64,000 nucleotides of DNA, taken from contig NZ_JAGINK010000001.1 in assembly GCF_017875955.1 (NCBI RefSeq), positions 315,001 through 379,000 on the forward strand. The letters are read 5' to 3'. The notes below the pieces were generated by a model. It had not been told where the DNA came from. It saw only the letters and a list, made by a program, of their open reading frames with translations, and did not search any database. Shown one piece after another: positions 59,701 to 61,500 of the stretch (within the stretch, counting starts at the first letter, position 1; each line of letters opens with the position of its first letter). The DNA comes from Pseudomonas sp. BP8 (lineage in GTDB: Bacteria > Pseudomonadota > Gammaproteobacteria > Pseudomonadales > Pseudomonadaceae). Made by a program: the position numbers and the translations under genes.

Positions 59701-59782
59701 TCAATACACGCCGGATGCCTTCTGGGGATACCGCGATAACTTGGCCAACAATGCTTTTGACGATGGCAACAACACTGCTCAT
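32759..59782 (-). CDS. lapA: Giant biofilm adhesin LapA
   Basis: A 9007-residue surface adhesin exported by LapEBC. Order: retention module (1-105); tandem TAAG motifs (107-110, 112-115) for LapG cleavage; 8 units of 100 residues (about 275-1077); about 4 diverged units (to about 1950); 24 units of 217-225 residues (about 1951-7418); 3 more units; Calx-beta-like segment; von Willebrand A domain (from 8235) with MIDAS D8241-S8243-S8245; RTX repeats (8864-8906); C-terminal secretion signal. ATG 59782 has GGAGAG five bases upstream. Longer than the about 8.7 kb-residue P. putida KT2440 LapA I recall. Confidence 0.96.
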   Translation of the reverse strand: MSSVVAIVKSIVGQVIAVSPEGIRRVLIEGDRLLAGEQVLTGVGGAVTLELADGRTLDLGRDTQWSADAPDSSIDLSQATAQAAPSVEELQQAIAAGLDPTTELEATAAGPTAAGAGGSVGGGHSFVLLEETAGAVDPTIGFPTGPIGFATEQTTQEVGAVDTSVNTLVVDPTTPTPQAGTTVVLSATPSITEAGGVIVYTATVGQAPLTNLSVTLSNGAVIVIAAGQTSGTVNVEIPGNDTVYVDGGEVSASITGTSGGGLPVTADSTPAVTQIVDTIDTTAVTLTANASVAEGGVITYTASLTNPAQTPVTVTLSNGQTITIEAGRVSGSIDFQTSGNDVYNNGSTVSTTITDATGGNFENLEANPTPAQTAINDSLDTTTATLTANPSVTEGGVITYTVTLSNPAQTPVTVTLSNGQTITVEAGNTQGSIDFQTPANDVYNNGSTVTTTITDATGGNFENLEANPTPAQTAINDSLDTTTATLTANPSVTEGGVITYTVTLSNPAQTPVTVTLSNGQTITVEAGNTQGSIDFQTPVNDVYNNGSTVTTTITDATGGNFENLEANPTPAQTAINDSLDTTTATLTANPSVTEGGVITYTVTLSNPAQTPVTVTLSNGQTITVEAGNTQGSIDFQTPVNDVYNNGSTVTTTITDATGGNFENLEANPTPAQTAINDSLDTTTATLTANPSVTEGGVITYTVTLSNPAQTPVTVTLSNGQTITVEAGNTQGSIDFQTPANDVYNNGSTVTTTITDATGGNFENLEANPTPAQTAINDSLDTTTATLTANPSVTEGGVITYTVTLSNPAQTPVTVTLSNGQTITVEAGNTQGSIDFQTPVNDVYNNGSTVTTTITDATGGNFENLEANPTPAQTAINDSLDTTTATLTANPSVTEGGVITYTVTLSNPAQTPVTVTLSNGQTITVEAGNTQGSIDFQTPVNDVYNNGSTVSTTITDATGGNFENLEANPTPAQTAINDSLDTTTATLTANPSVTEGGVITYTVTLSNPAQTPVTVTLSNGQTITVEAGNTQGSIDFQTPVNDVYNNGSTVSTTITDATGGNFENLEANPTPASTVINDSIDAVTVSIVSNGNVTEDQQPSFTVKVSQVLDRPLTVTLSNGETVTIAAGQTEVEYKTPAQGDDVIKDAGSLTLSVTDASVEGQTFEQLVLGSSATVEITDTVSEVVATLTADKSTVAEGGQVTYTVTLTNAQGLSVTDHGALTFTLSDGTKVTVPANSASGTAIVTANDDVFVGGQAAISNKLESVSGADTFEQLTLDGTTVTTTVTDEPGSGTPGTDNQGDNVNVTLVSNGNVTEDQQPSFTVKVSQALDRPLTVTLSNGETVTIAAGQTEVEYKAPAQGDDVIKDAGSLTLSITDASVTGETFENLTFGGSATVEIADTINDVVATLTADKSTVAEGGQVTYTVTLTSKDGLDVTQHTGLTFNLGGGTTLVIEAGKASGTAIVTAADDAYVGGQPSIDKSIVSVAGGEVFENLVTAGTTSTTVTDEPGTPGNPGTPGTANGGDNIHVSIVSNGNVTEDQQASFTIKVSQVLDRPLTVTLSNNETVTIAAGQTEYVYKVDLGKDDVFNDPTSLTLSVTDATVEDKAFENLTLGGSATVDIADSINDVVATLTADKTTVAEGGSVTYTVTLTSKDGLDVNAHGGLTFNLGGGTTLVIKAGESTGTVTVTPADDVYQGGQPTLVKSIEGVTVTGGDVFENLITKGSVSTTVTDEPGSGTPGADNGGDNVHVSIVSNGNVTEDQQASFTIKVNQVLDRPLTVTLSNNETVTIAAGQTEYVYKVDLGKDDVFKDPTSLTLSVTDATVEGKQFENLTLGSDATVEIADSINDVVATLTADKTTVAEGGSVTYTVTLTSKDGLDVTQHGGLTFNLGGGTTLVIEAGKASGTVIVTAADDVYVGGQPSIDKSIVSVTGSEVFENLIFVGTTSTAVTDESGTPGNPGGSNEGDLVKVTITADQTSVNEATEPTFTLHLNKALDKDLSITLSTGAVVVIAAGTTSVGYAAPAQGDDVFKDAGKTTVSIDKAEVIGEQFENLQIGKGATVAVTDTDSLVTAQLSVDNTAVSEGGKITYTVTLVSADPKLSVTDHKGLTFTLTDGTVVTVKAGESTGSKTVTAPDNVYVNDPVTITQELVKVEGKGTEQFEKLELDTTKVQTTVSDEPGTPGNEGDLVKVTITADQTSVNEATEPTFTLHLNKALDKDLSITLSTGAVVVIAAGTTSVGYAAAAQGDDVFKDAGKISVSIDKAEVIGEQLENLQIGKGATVAVTDTDSLVTAQLSVDNTAVSEGGKITYTVTLVSADPKLSVTDHKGLTFTLTDGTVVTVKAGESTGSKTVTAPDNVYVNDPVTITQELVKVEGKGTEQFEKLELDTTKVETTVTDEPGTPGNPGGSNEGDLVKVTITADQTSVNEATEPTFTLHLNKALDKDLSITLSTGAVVVIAAGTTSVGYAAAAQGDDVFKDAGKISVSIDKAEVIGEQLENLQIGKGATVAVTDTDSLVTAQLSVDNTAVSEGGKITYTVTLVSADPKLSVTDHKGLTFTLTDGTVVTVKAGESTGSKTVTAPDNVYVNDPVTITQELVKVEGKGTEQFEKLELDGTKVQTTVSDEPGTPGNEGDLVKVTITADQTSVNEATEPTFTLHLNKALDKDLSITLSTGAVVVIAAGTTSVGYAAPAQGDDVFKDAGKTTVSIDKAEVIGEQLENLQIGKGATVAVTDTDSLVTAQLSVDNTAVSEGGKITYTVTLVSADPKLSVTDHKGLTFTLTDGTVVTVKAGESTGSKTVTAPDNVYVNDPVTITQELVKVEGKGTEQFEKLELDTTKVETTVSDEPGTPGNEGDLVKVTITADQTSVDEATQPSFTVTLNKALDKPLTVTLDNGTVLQFAAGEITKSFEAKAQGDDVFKDAGKITVGIDKAEVAGEQFENLQIGKPASVTVTDTDSLVTAQLSVDNTAVSEGGKITYTVTLVSADPKLSVTDHKGLTFTLTDGTVVTVKAGESTGSKTVTAPDNVYVNDPVTITQELVKVEGKGTEQFEKLELDTTKVETTVTDEPGTPGNPGGSNEGDLVKVTITADQTSVNEATEPTFTLHLNKALDKDLSITLSTGAVVVIAAGTTSVGYAAPAQGDDVFKDAGKTTVSIDKAEVIGEQLENLQIGKPASVTVTDTDSLVTAQLSVDNTAVSEGGKITYTVTLVSADPKLSVTDHKGLTFTLTDGTVVTVKAGESTGSKTVTAPDNVYVNDPVTITQELVKVEGKGTEQFEKLELDGTKVQTTVSDEPGTPGNPGGSNEGDLVKVTITADQTSVNEATEPTFTLHLNKALDKDLSITLSTGAVVVIAAGTTSVGYAAPAQGDDVFKDAGKISVSIDKAEVIGEQLENLQIGKGATVAVTDTDSLVTAQLSVDNTAVSEGGKITYTVTLVSADPKLSVTDHKGLTFTLTDGTVVTVKAGESTGSKTVTAPDNVYVNDPVTITQELVKVEGKGTEQFEKLELDGTKVQTTVSDEPGTPGNPGGSNEGDLVKVTITADQTSVNEATEPTFTLHLNKALDKDLSITLSTGAVVVIAAGTTSVGYAAPAQGDDVFKDAGKISVSIDKAEVIGEQLENLQIDKGATVAVTDTDSLVTAQLSVDNTAVSEGGKITYTVTLVSADPKLSVTDHKGLTFTLTDGTVVTVKAGESTGSKTVTAPDNVYVNDPVTITQELVKVEGKGTEQFEKLELDTTKVQTTVTDEPGTPGNPGGSNEGDLVKVTITADQTSVNEATEPTFTLHLNKALDKDLSITLSTGAVVVIAAGTTSVGYAAPAQGDDVFKDAGKISVSIDKAEVIGEQLENLQIGKGATVAVTDTDSLVTAQLSVDNTAVSEGGKITYTVTLVSADPKLSVTDHKGLTFTLTDGTVVTVKAGESTGSKTVTAPDNVYVNDPVTITQELVKVEGKGTEQFEKLELDGTKVQTTVSDEPGTPGNEGDLVKVTITADQTSVDEATQPSFTVTLNKALDKPLTVTLDNGTVLQFAAGEITKSFEAKAQGDDVFKDAGKITVGIDKAEVAGEQFENLQIGKPASVTVTDTDSLVTAQLSVDNTAVSEGGKITYTVTLVSADPKLSVTDHKGLTFTLTDGTVVTVKAGESTGSKTVTAPDNVYVNDPVTITQELVKVEGKGTEQFEKLELDTTKVETTVTDEPGTPGNPGGSNEGDLVKVTITADQTSVNEATEPTFTLHLNKALDKDLSITLSTGAVVVIAAGTTSVGYAAPAQGDDVFKDAGKTTVSIDKAEVIGEQLENLQIGKPASVTVTDTDSLVTAQLSVDNTAVSEGGKITYTVTLVSADPKLSVTDHKGLTFTLTDGTVVTVKAGESTGSKTVTAPDNVYVNDPVTITQELVKVEGKGTEQFEKLELDTTKVQTTVSDEPGTPGNEGDLVKVTITADQTSVNEATEPTFTLHLNKALDKDLSITLSTGAVVVIAAGTTSVGYAAPAQGDDVFKDAGKISVSIDKAEVIGEQLENLQIGKGATVAVTDTDSLVTAQLSVDNTAVSEGGKITYTVTLVSADPKLSVTDHKGLTFTLTDGTVVTVKAGESTGSKTVTAPDNVYVNDPVTITQELVKVEGKGTEQFEKLELDGTKVQTTVSDEPGTPGNPGGSNEGDLVKVTITADQTSVNEATEPTFTLHLNKALDKDLSITLSTGAVVVIAAGTTSVGYAAPAQGDDVFKDAGKISVSIDKAEVIGEQLENLQIGKGATVAVTDTDSLVTAQLSVDNTAVSEGGKITYTVTLVSADPKLSVTDHKGLTFTLTDGTVVTVKAGESTGSKTVTAPDNVYVNDPVTITQELVKVEGKGTEQFEKLELDTTKVQTTVTDEPGTPGNPGGSNEGDLVKVTITADQTSVNEATEPTFTLHLNKALDKDLSITLSTGAVVVIAAGTTSLAYAAPAQGDDVFKDAGKTTVSIDKAEVIGEQLENLQIGKGATVAVTDTDSLVTAQLSVDNTAVSEGGKITYTVTLVSADPKLSVTDHKGLTFTLTDGTVVTVKAGESTGSKTVTAPDNVYVNDPVTITQELVKVEGKGTEQFEKLELDTTKVQTTVTDEPGTPGNPGGSNEGDLVKVTITADQTSVNEATEPTFTLHLNKALDKDLSITLSTGAVVVIAAGTTSLAYAAPAQGDDVFKDAGKTTVSIDKAEVIGEQLENLQIGKGATVAVTDTDSLVTAQLSVDNTAVSEGGKITYTVTLVSADPKLSVTDHKGLTFTLTDGTVVTVKAGESTGSKTVTAPDNVYVNDPATITQELVKVEGKGTEQFEKLELDTTKVQTTVTDEPGTPGNPGGSNEGDLVKVTITADQTSVNEATEPTFTLHLNKALDKDLSITLSTGAVVVIAAGTTSVGYAAAAQGDDVFKDAGKISVSIDKAEVIGEQLENLQIGKGATVAVTDTDSLVTAQLSVDNTAVSEGGKITYTVTLVSADPKLSVTDHKGLTFTLTDGTVVTVKAGESTGSKTVTAPDNVYVNDPVTITQELVKVEGKGTEQFEKLELDGTKVQTTVSDEPGTPGNPGGSNEGDLIKVTITADQTSVDEATQPSFTVTLNKALDKPLTVTLDNGTVLQFAAGEVTKSFEAKAQGDDVFKDAGKITVGIEKAEVAGEQFENLQISTPASVAVTDTDSLVTAQLSVDSTAVSEGGKITYTVTLVSADPKLSVTDHKGLTFTLTDGTVVTVKAGESTGSKTVTAPDNVYVNDPVTITQELVKVEGKGTEQFEKLELDTTKVQTTVSDEPGTPGNPGGSNEGDLIKVTITADQTSVDEATQPSFTVTLNKALDKPLTVTLDNGTVLQFAAGEVTKSFEAKAQGDDVFKDAGKITVGIEKAEVAGEQFENLQISTPASVVVTDTDSLVTAQLSVDNTAVSEGGKITYTVTLVSADPKLSVTDHKGLTFTLTDGTVVTVKAGESTGSKTVTAPDNVYVNDPVTITQELVKVEGKGTEQFEKLELDGTKVQTTVSDEPGTPGNPGGSNEGDLVKVTITADQTSVDEATQPSFTVTLNKALDKPLTVTLDNGTVLQFAAGEVTKSFEAKAQGDDVFKDAGKITVGIDKAEVAGEQFENLQIGTPASVAVTDTDSLVTAQLSVDNTAVSEGGKITYTVTLVSADPKLSVTDHKGLTFTLTDGTVVTVKAGESTGSKTVTAPDNVYVNDPVTITQELVKVEGQGTEQFEKLELGTEKVSTVVSDEPNGQGDLIKVTITADQTSVDEATQPSFTVTLNKALDKPLTVTLDNGTVLQFAAGEVTKSFEAKAQGDDVFKDAGKITVGIEKAEVAGEQFENLQISTPASVAVTDTDSLVTAQLSVDSTAVNEGGKITYTVTLVSADPKLSVTDHKGLTFTLTDGTVVTVKAGESTGSKTVTAPDNVYVNDPVTITQELVKVEGKGTEQFEKLELDTTKVQTTVSDEPGTPGNPGGSNEGDLIKVTITADQASVDEATQPSFTVTLNKALDKPLTVTLDNGTVLQFAAGEITKSFEAKAQGDDVFKDAGKITVGIEKAEVAGEQFENLQISTPASVAVTDTDSLVTAQLSVDNTAVSEGGKITYTVTLVSADPKLSVTDHKGLTFTLTDGTVVTVKAGESTGSKTVTAPDNVYVNDPVTITQELVKVEGKGTEQFEKLELDGTKVQTTVSDEPGTPGNPGGSNEGDLVKVTITADQTSVDEATQPSFTVTLNKALDKPLTVTLDNGTVLQFAAGEVTKSFEAKAQGDDVFKDAGKITVGIDKAEVAGEQFENLQIGTPASVAVTDTDSLVTAQLSVDNTAVSEGGKITYTVTLVSADPKLSVTDHKGLTFTLTDGTVVTVKAGESTGSKTVTAPDNVYVNDPVTITQELVKVEGQGTEQFEKLELGTEKVSTVVSDEPNGQGDLIKVTITADQTSVDEATQPSFTVTLNKALDKPLTVTLDNGTVLQFAAGEITKSFEAKAQGDDVFKDAGKITVGIEKAEVAGEQFENLQISTPASVVVTDTDSLVTAQLSVDNTAVSEGGKITYTVTLVSADPKLSVTDHKGLTFTLTDGTVVTVKAGESTGSKTVTAPDNVYVNDPVTITQELVKVEGKGTEQFEKLELDGTKVQTTVSDEPGTPGNPGGSNEGDLVKVTITADQTSVDEATQPSFTVTLNKALDKPLTVTLDNGTVLQFAAGEITKSFEAKAQGDDVFKDAGKITVGIEKAEVAGEQFENLQLSTPASVAVTDTDSLVTAQLSVDNTAVSEGGKITYTVTLVSADPKLSVTDHKGLTFTLTDGTVVTVKAGESTGSKTVTAPDNVYVNDPVTITQELVKVEGKGTEQFEKLELDGTKVQTTVSDEPGTPGNPGGSNEGDLVKVTITADQTSVDEATQPSFTVTLNKALDKPLTVTLDNGTVLQFAAGEVTKSFEAKAQGDDVFKDAGKITVGIEKAEVAGEQFENLQIGAPASVEVTDTIDIVKATLTADKTSVTEGGSITYTVTLSNQDNLSVKDHKGLTFDLGGGTTLFIEAGKSSGTVIVKAADDVYLGGQPAIVKSIVSVTGGEVFENLITQGSTSTTVSDETGSGTPGTGNQGDLVKVTITADQASVNEATKPTFTITLNEKLDKPLTVTLSTGDTVVFAAGETSKVYTAKAQGEDVFNDAGKLVVSIDKAEVANKQFENLEIGAPASVEITDTIDIVKATLTADKTSVTEGGSITYTVTLSNQDNLSVKDHKGLTFDLGGGTTLFIEAGKSSGTVIVKAADDVYLGGQPAIVKSIVSVTGGEEFENLITQGSTSTTVSDETGSGTPGTGNQGDLVKVTITADQASVNEATKPTFTITLNEKLDKPLTVTLSTGDTVVFAAGETSKVYTAKAQGEDVFNDAGKLVVSIDKAEVANKQFENLQIGAPASVEVTDTASLVTAKLTVNTNSVIEGGPITYTVTLVSADPALSVTGHNGLTFTLTDGTLVTIKAGEASGVATINAPDDVFMGGQATISKQIVTVDGGGEFESLNLDRTEVRTAVADEAGSGTGNVIGNTGDKFTLTIVGQGDVFENEKPGFLIKLSEKLDQALTVKLNNGDTVVIAAGSTEYLYQAPAQGDDPFKDAGTLVVGIQSATVVGKTFENLVIGDAASVNIKDTIDTVYAKISMVGTSSVIEGGNLTYKVELVDKSGNLVSVPAGKSVAVNLEWSGTASSNDFDGTRPTTVTISGGSNNATFTVKTIDDTRIEDNETSIATIKQVVDTNGVFEDLAISAQKSATGTIVDNDRGPVIAGGDTATILESGAAGKADVVLVLDRSGSMGPAGNGNGGSDPDGPGGYSSRMDMLKDAVKKLFDSETVHAVFIVSFSDTTTFHSSGVNGGWYTNLDDAYDAIKSLQARGNTHYDDALAKVASSYQAPPPGGSKLVSIFMSDGVPTNKHSANETTWTNFLKDKGFDDSYAVGFGGLSTKDKDYLEPIGWKQGETVDQITKGNADDHVLAVDTSVDALTQALVGTVTGSTVSGDLTSNATSGTAGWAADGWKLKSVEFNGVTTVFTSASDIKTINLGDVGKLVVKGDGSYSFSGKDDFDTASSVSAVVKFTVRDTNGVTASSTLTLTVNDRSDPIAKNDDVTATLTSKSVMGAPTDVMLATFSSNEANAWKFQNPLDRDSLDLSDKSGRWQVTSLVGTTADAGVSSANNPTLVLTDRNGESSGDAGMLTPIYTAVGGETLSFTASASLSTVNYWFSSERDTANWTLYKSTNGTNWSVAGGGAIANGSSTITTGVLEAGSQYRVLLSVHDDTSNWYTGNASVSFDDFKVTVPGAPTIEWSASPITGSVTTNDSLGTNGETSTLSVKVNGAWVEVPIGGTTVTGQYGSLTISKDGSYTYAPVADKNGAGHVDQFDYKLTQPDGDTDTAHLYVTLTATGPGATSAMTPAWTEGNDTLLGSAGNDIIFGGAGNDYLTGGKGNDTLTGGSGADTFIWKAGHTGNDVITDFKASEGDRIDLSDLLQNEKGSTIDNYLKMITVQGETVLQISSDGKLNVQDGANHVDTTITLQGNNWSSSTINSLISGADPLIKIDNNNS
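33065..33193 (-). other. RTX nonapeptide repeats of LapA
   Basis: 'GNDTLLGSAGND', 'FGGAGNDYLTGGKGND', 'GGSGADTF': about five G-G-x-G-x-D type repeats that bind calcium and fold the C-terminus after export, next to the type I secretion signal. Confidence 0.92.
34490..35090 (-). other. von Willebrand factor A domain of LapA
   Basis: Begins 'DVVLVLDRSGSMG' with DxSxS (MIDAS); later 'GNTHYDDALAKV' (MIDAS Thr) and 'LVSIFMSDGVPTNKHS' (MIDAS Asp). All metal ligands appear present. Confidence 0.88.
37530..53900. repeat. LapA long-repeat array, 24 units
   Basis: The segment coding GGKITYTVTLVSADPKLSV recurs 24 times, at about 38124, 38799, 39450, 40125, 40800, 41451, 42126, 42801, 43476 and so on to 53526. 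Spacing is 675 bp, or 660 when the linker loses NPGGS-type five residues, or 651 for the NGQ linker (eight residues). Two half-unit types alternate irregularly: 'NEATEPTFTLHLNKALDKDL' and 'DEATQPSFTVTLNKALDKPL'. Confidence 0.93.
56550..58960. repeat. LapA short-repeat array, 8 x 300 bp
   Basis: gttgttgtagacgtcgtt occurs at exact 300-bp spacing (56648, 56948, 57248, 57548, 57848, 58148, 58448, 58748). Each unit codes 'GNFENLEANPTPAQTAIND' and 'TPVTVTLSNGQTITVEAGN'; units are nearly identical. Confidence 0.95.
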
Positions 59783-60117
59783 TGGACTCTCCGGATTTAG
59801 CCGCTCTGTTTGGCTTCATGCCTAGGCGGCTGGTATATGCCGCTATGCGAAATATGTTGGATACTTTTGACGTCAAATTTACGTCTATTACTTTTGGCTA
59901 TTAACTTTATGCCAAACTATTGACCTTATGGCCGCCATCCTAAACAATCGGCACCGTAATGTCACATTGATATTTATACCGCTCGTCACCCTTCCTTTCG
60001 TACTAGTAGCAGTACTTCTACGGGAGCGTCTTCCTACGGTTATTCAGGCTGCCAATTACCAGGCTGGCTCGGCTTCGGCCGTGATTTGGAATAAGCAATT
60101 CTCGGGAACAACCAACA
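59783..60117. promoter_or_regulatory. Divergent lapA / lapE control region
   Basis: 335 bp, AT-rich. Contains a 12-bp palindrome tttgacgtcaaa (59866-59877) and GCCAAACTATTGAC (59911-59924), 10 of 14 positions equal to the FleQ consensus GTCAATAAATTGAC as I recall it. FleQ with c-di-GMP controls lapA in P. putida, so a FleQ site is reasonable inference. No gene seen here. Confidence 0.6.
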
Positions 60118-61455
60118 ATGCGTGCATCTGTATTCACAGCTCTTCCGTTTGCTCTCTCCATCAGCTTCGTACAGGCACAAACCCTGCCAGAAGCCATGCA
60201 GAAAGCGCTCGAGGTACATCCCGAAATCCAGGCTGGCGTAAACGCCCGCGTGGCCGCCGATTATCAACTGCGTGCCGCCAAGGGCGGTTATCTGCCCAAG
60301 GTCGATATCACTGCCGGTTATGGCCGCGAAGGTACTGACAGCCCGGGTACCGGCAACCGCTGGGAATCCCTGAACCGCGGCGAGTCGAGCCTGCGCCTGC
60401 GGCAAATGGTGTTTGACGGGTTTGCCACTTCCAATGAAGTCGGTCGCCAGCAAGCAACCGTGAACTCCCGCGCCTGGAGCTTGCTCGGCACGTCCGAGCG
60501 CACCGGGCTGGATGTTGCTCAGGTCTACCTGGATGTACTCACCCGCCGCGAGATGGTGCGCCTGGCCGAAGACAACCTGCGTAACCACGACCGCGTACTC
60601 GACCAGATCAAGCTGCGCACCAGCCGCGGCGTGGGGCGCTATGCCGACCTTGATCAGGCTGAAGCGCGCCAGGCCCAAGCCCGCAACAACCTGATCACCG
60701 AGAAGACCAATCTGGCCGATGCCAACACCAACTACCTGAGCGTGGTCGGGCAGATGCCCGATGAGCTGAGCGCCCCGGCGCCGTTCATCGACCTGTTGCC
60801 AGCCAACATTGATGAAGCACGCCACCAACTGGTTGAAAACAGCCCGGTGCTGCGCTCGGCCGAAGCCGACATCGCCGCCGCCGAGAAGCAATACGAAACG
60901 GCGAAGTCTACCTTTTACCCTCGCTTTGATGCAGAACTCGGACGTACGGCAGATAACAATATCGACGGCGTCCAAGGCCACAACAACGAGTGGCAGGCCA
61001 TGCTGAGAATGAACTTCAACCTGTACAATGGCGGCAGCAACAAGGCGGACCTCGAATCCAAGTCGTACCTGGCCAACCAGGCGCTGGATATCCGCAATAA
61101 CGCCCTGCGTCAGTTGAATGAAGAGCTGGGCCTGGCCTGGAATGCCATGGATAATGCCAACGCTCAGGTGCCGATCGCCCAGCAATACGTCGATCACAGC
61201 ATTAGAGTACGCAGCGCCTACCAGCAGCAATTCAGCTTGGGCGAGCGAACCCTGCTCGACTTGCTCGACAGCGAAAATGAAACCTTCACCGCTCAGCGTC
61301 GCTTGGTGGAAGTGAAGAACCAGCAAGTGTTCACCCAGTATCGAATCAAGGCGACCATGGGCCAGTTGCTCAAGAGCCAGGGCGTTGTCGCGCCAATGGC
61401 CACCGTCGTGCAGAATGACCTTAAACCCAATGTGAGCCTGCCAGGCATGAACTGA
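60118..61455 (+). CDS. lapE: LapE, TolC-family outer-membrane channel of the LapA type I secretion system
   Basis: A 445-residue outer-membrane factor. Signal peptide 1-20 (MRASVFTALPFALSISFVQA), mature start QTLPEAMQKALEVHPE. Two TolC-like halves with strands 'VDITAGYGREGTD' and 'FDAELGRTADNNIDG' and the helix motif 'LGERTLLDLLDSENETFTA'. First gene of lapEBC, 45 bp before lapB, divergent from lapA. Assigned by context; it could equally be named generically TolC-like. Confidence 0.9.
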   Translation: MRASVFTALPFALSISFVQAQTLPEAMQKALEVHPEIQAGVNARVAADYQLRAAKGGYLPKVDITAGYGREGTDSPGTGNRWESLNRGESSLRLRQMVFDGFATSNEVGRQQATVNSRAWSLLGTSERTGLDVAQVYLDVLTRREMVRLAEDNLRNHDRVLDQIKLRTSRGVGRYADLDQAEARQAQARNNLITEKTNLADANTNYLSVVGQMPDELSAPAPFIDLLPANIDEARHQLVENSPVLRSAEADIAAAEKQYETAKSTFYPRFDAELGRTADNNIDGVQGHNNEWQAMLRMNFNLYNGGSNKADLESKSYLANQALDIRNNALRQLNEELGLAWNAMDNANAQVPIAQQYVDHSIRVRSAYQQQFSLGERTLLDLLDSENETFTAQRRLVEVKNQQVFTQYRIKATMGQLLKSQGVVAPMATVVQNDLKPNVSLPGMN

Positions 61456-61500
61456 GGCGCACATCTCCTGAACACCCGCAAGGATTAGAGAGAGCGCCGC

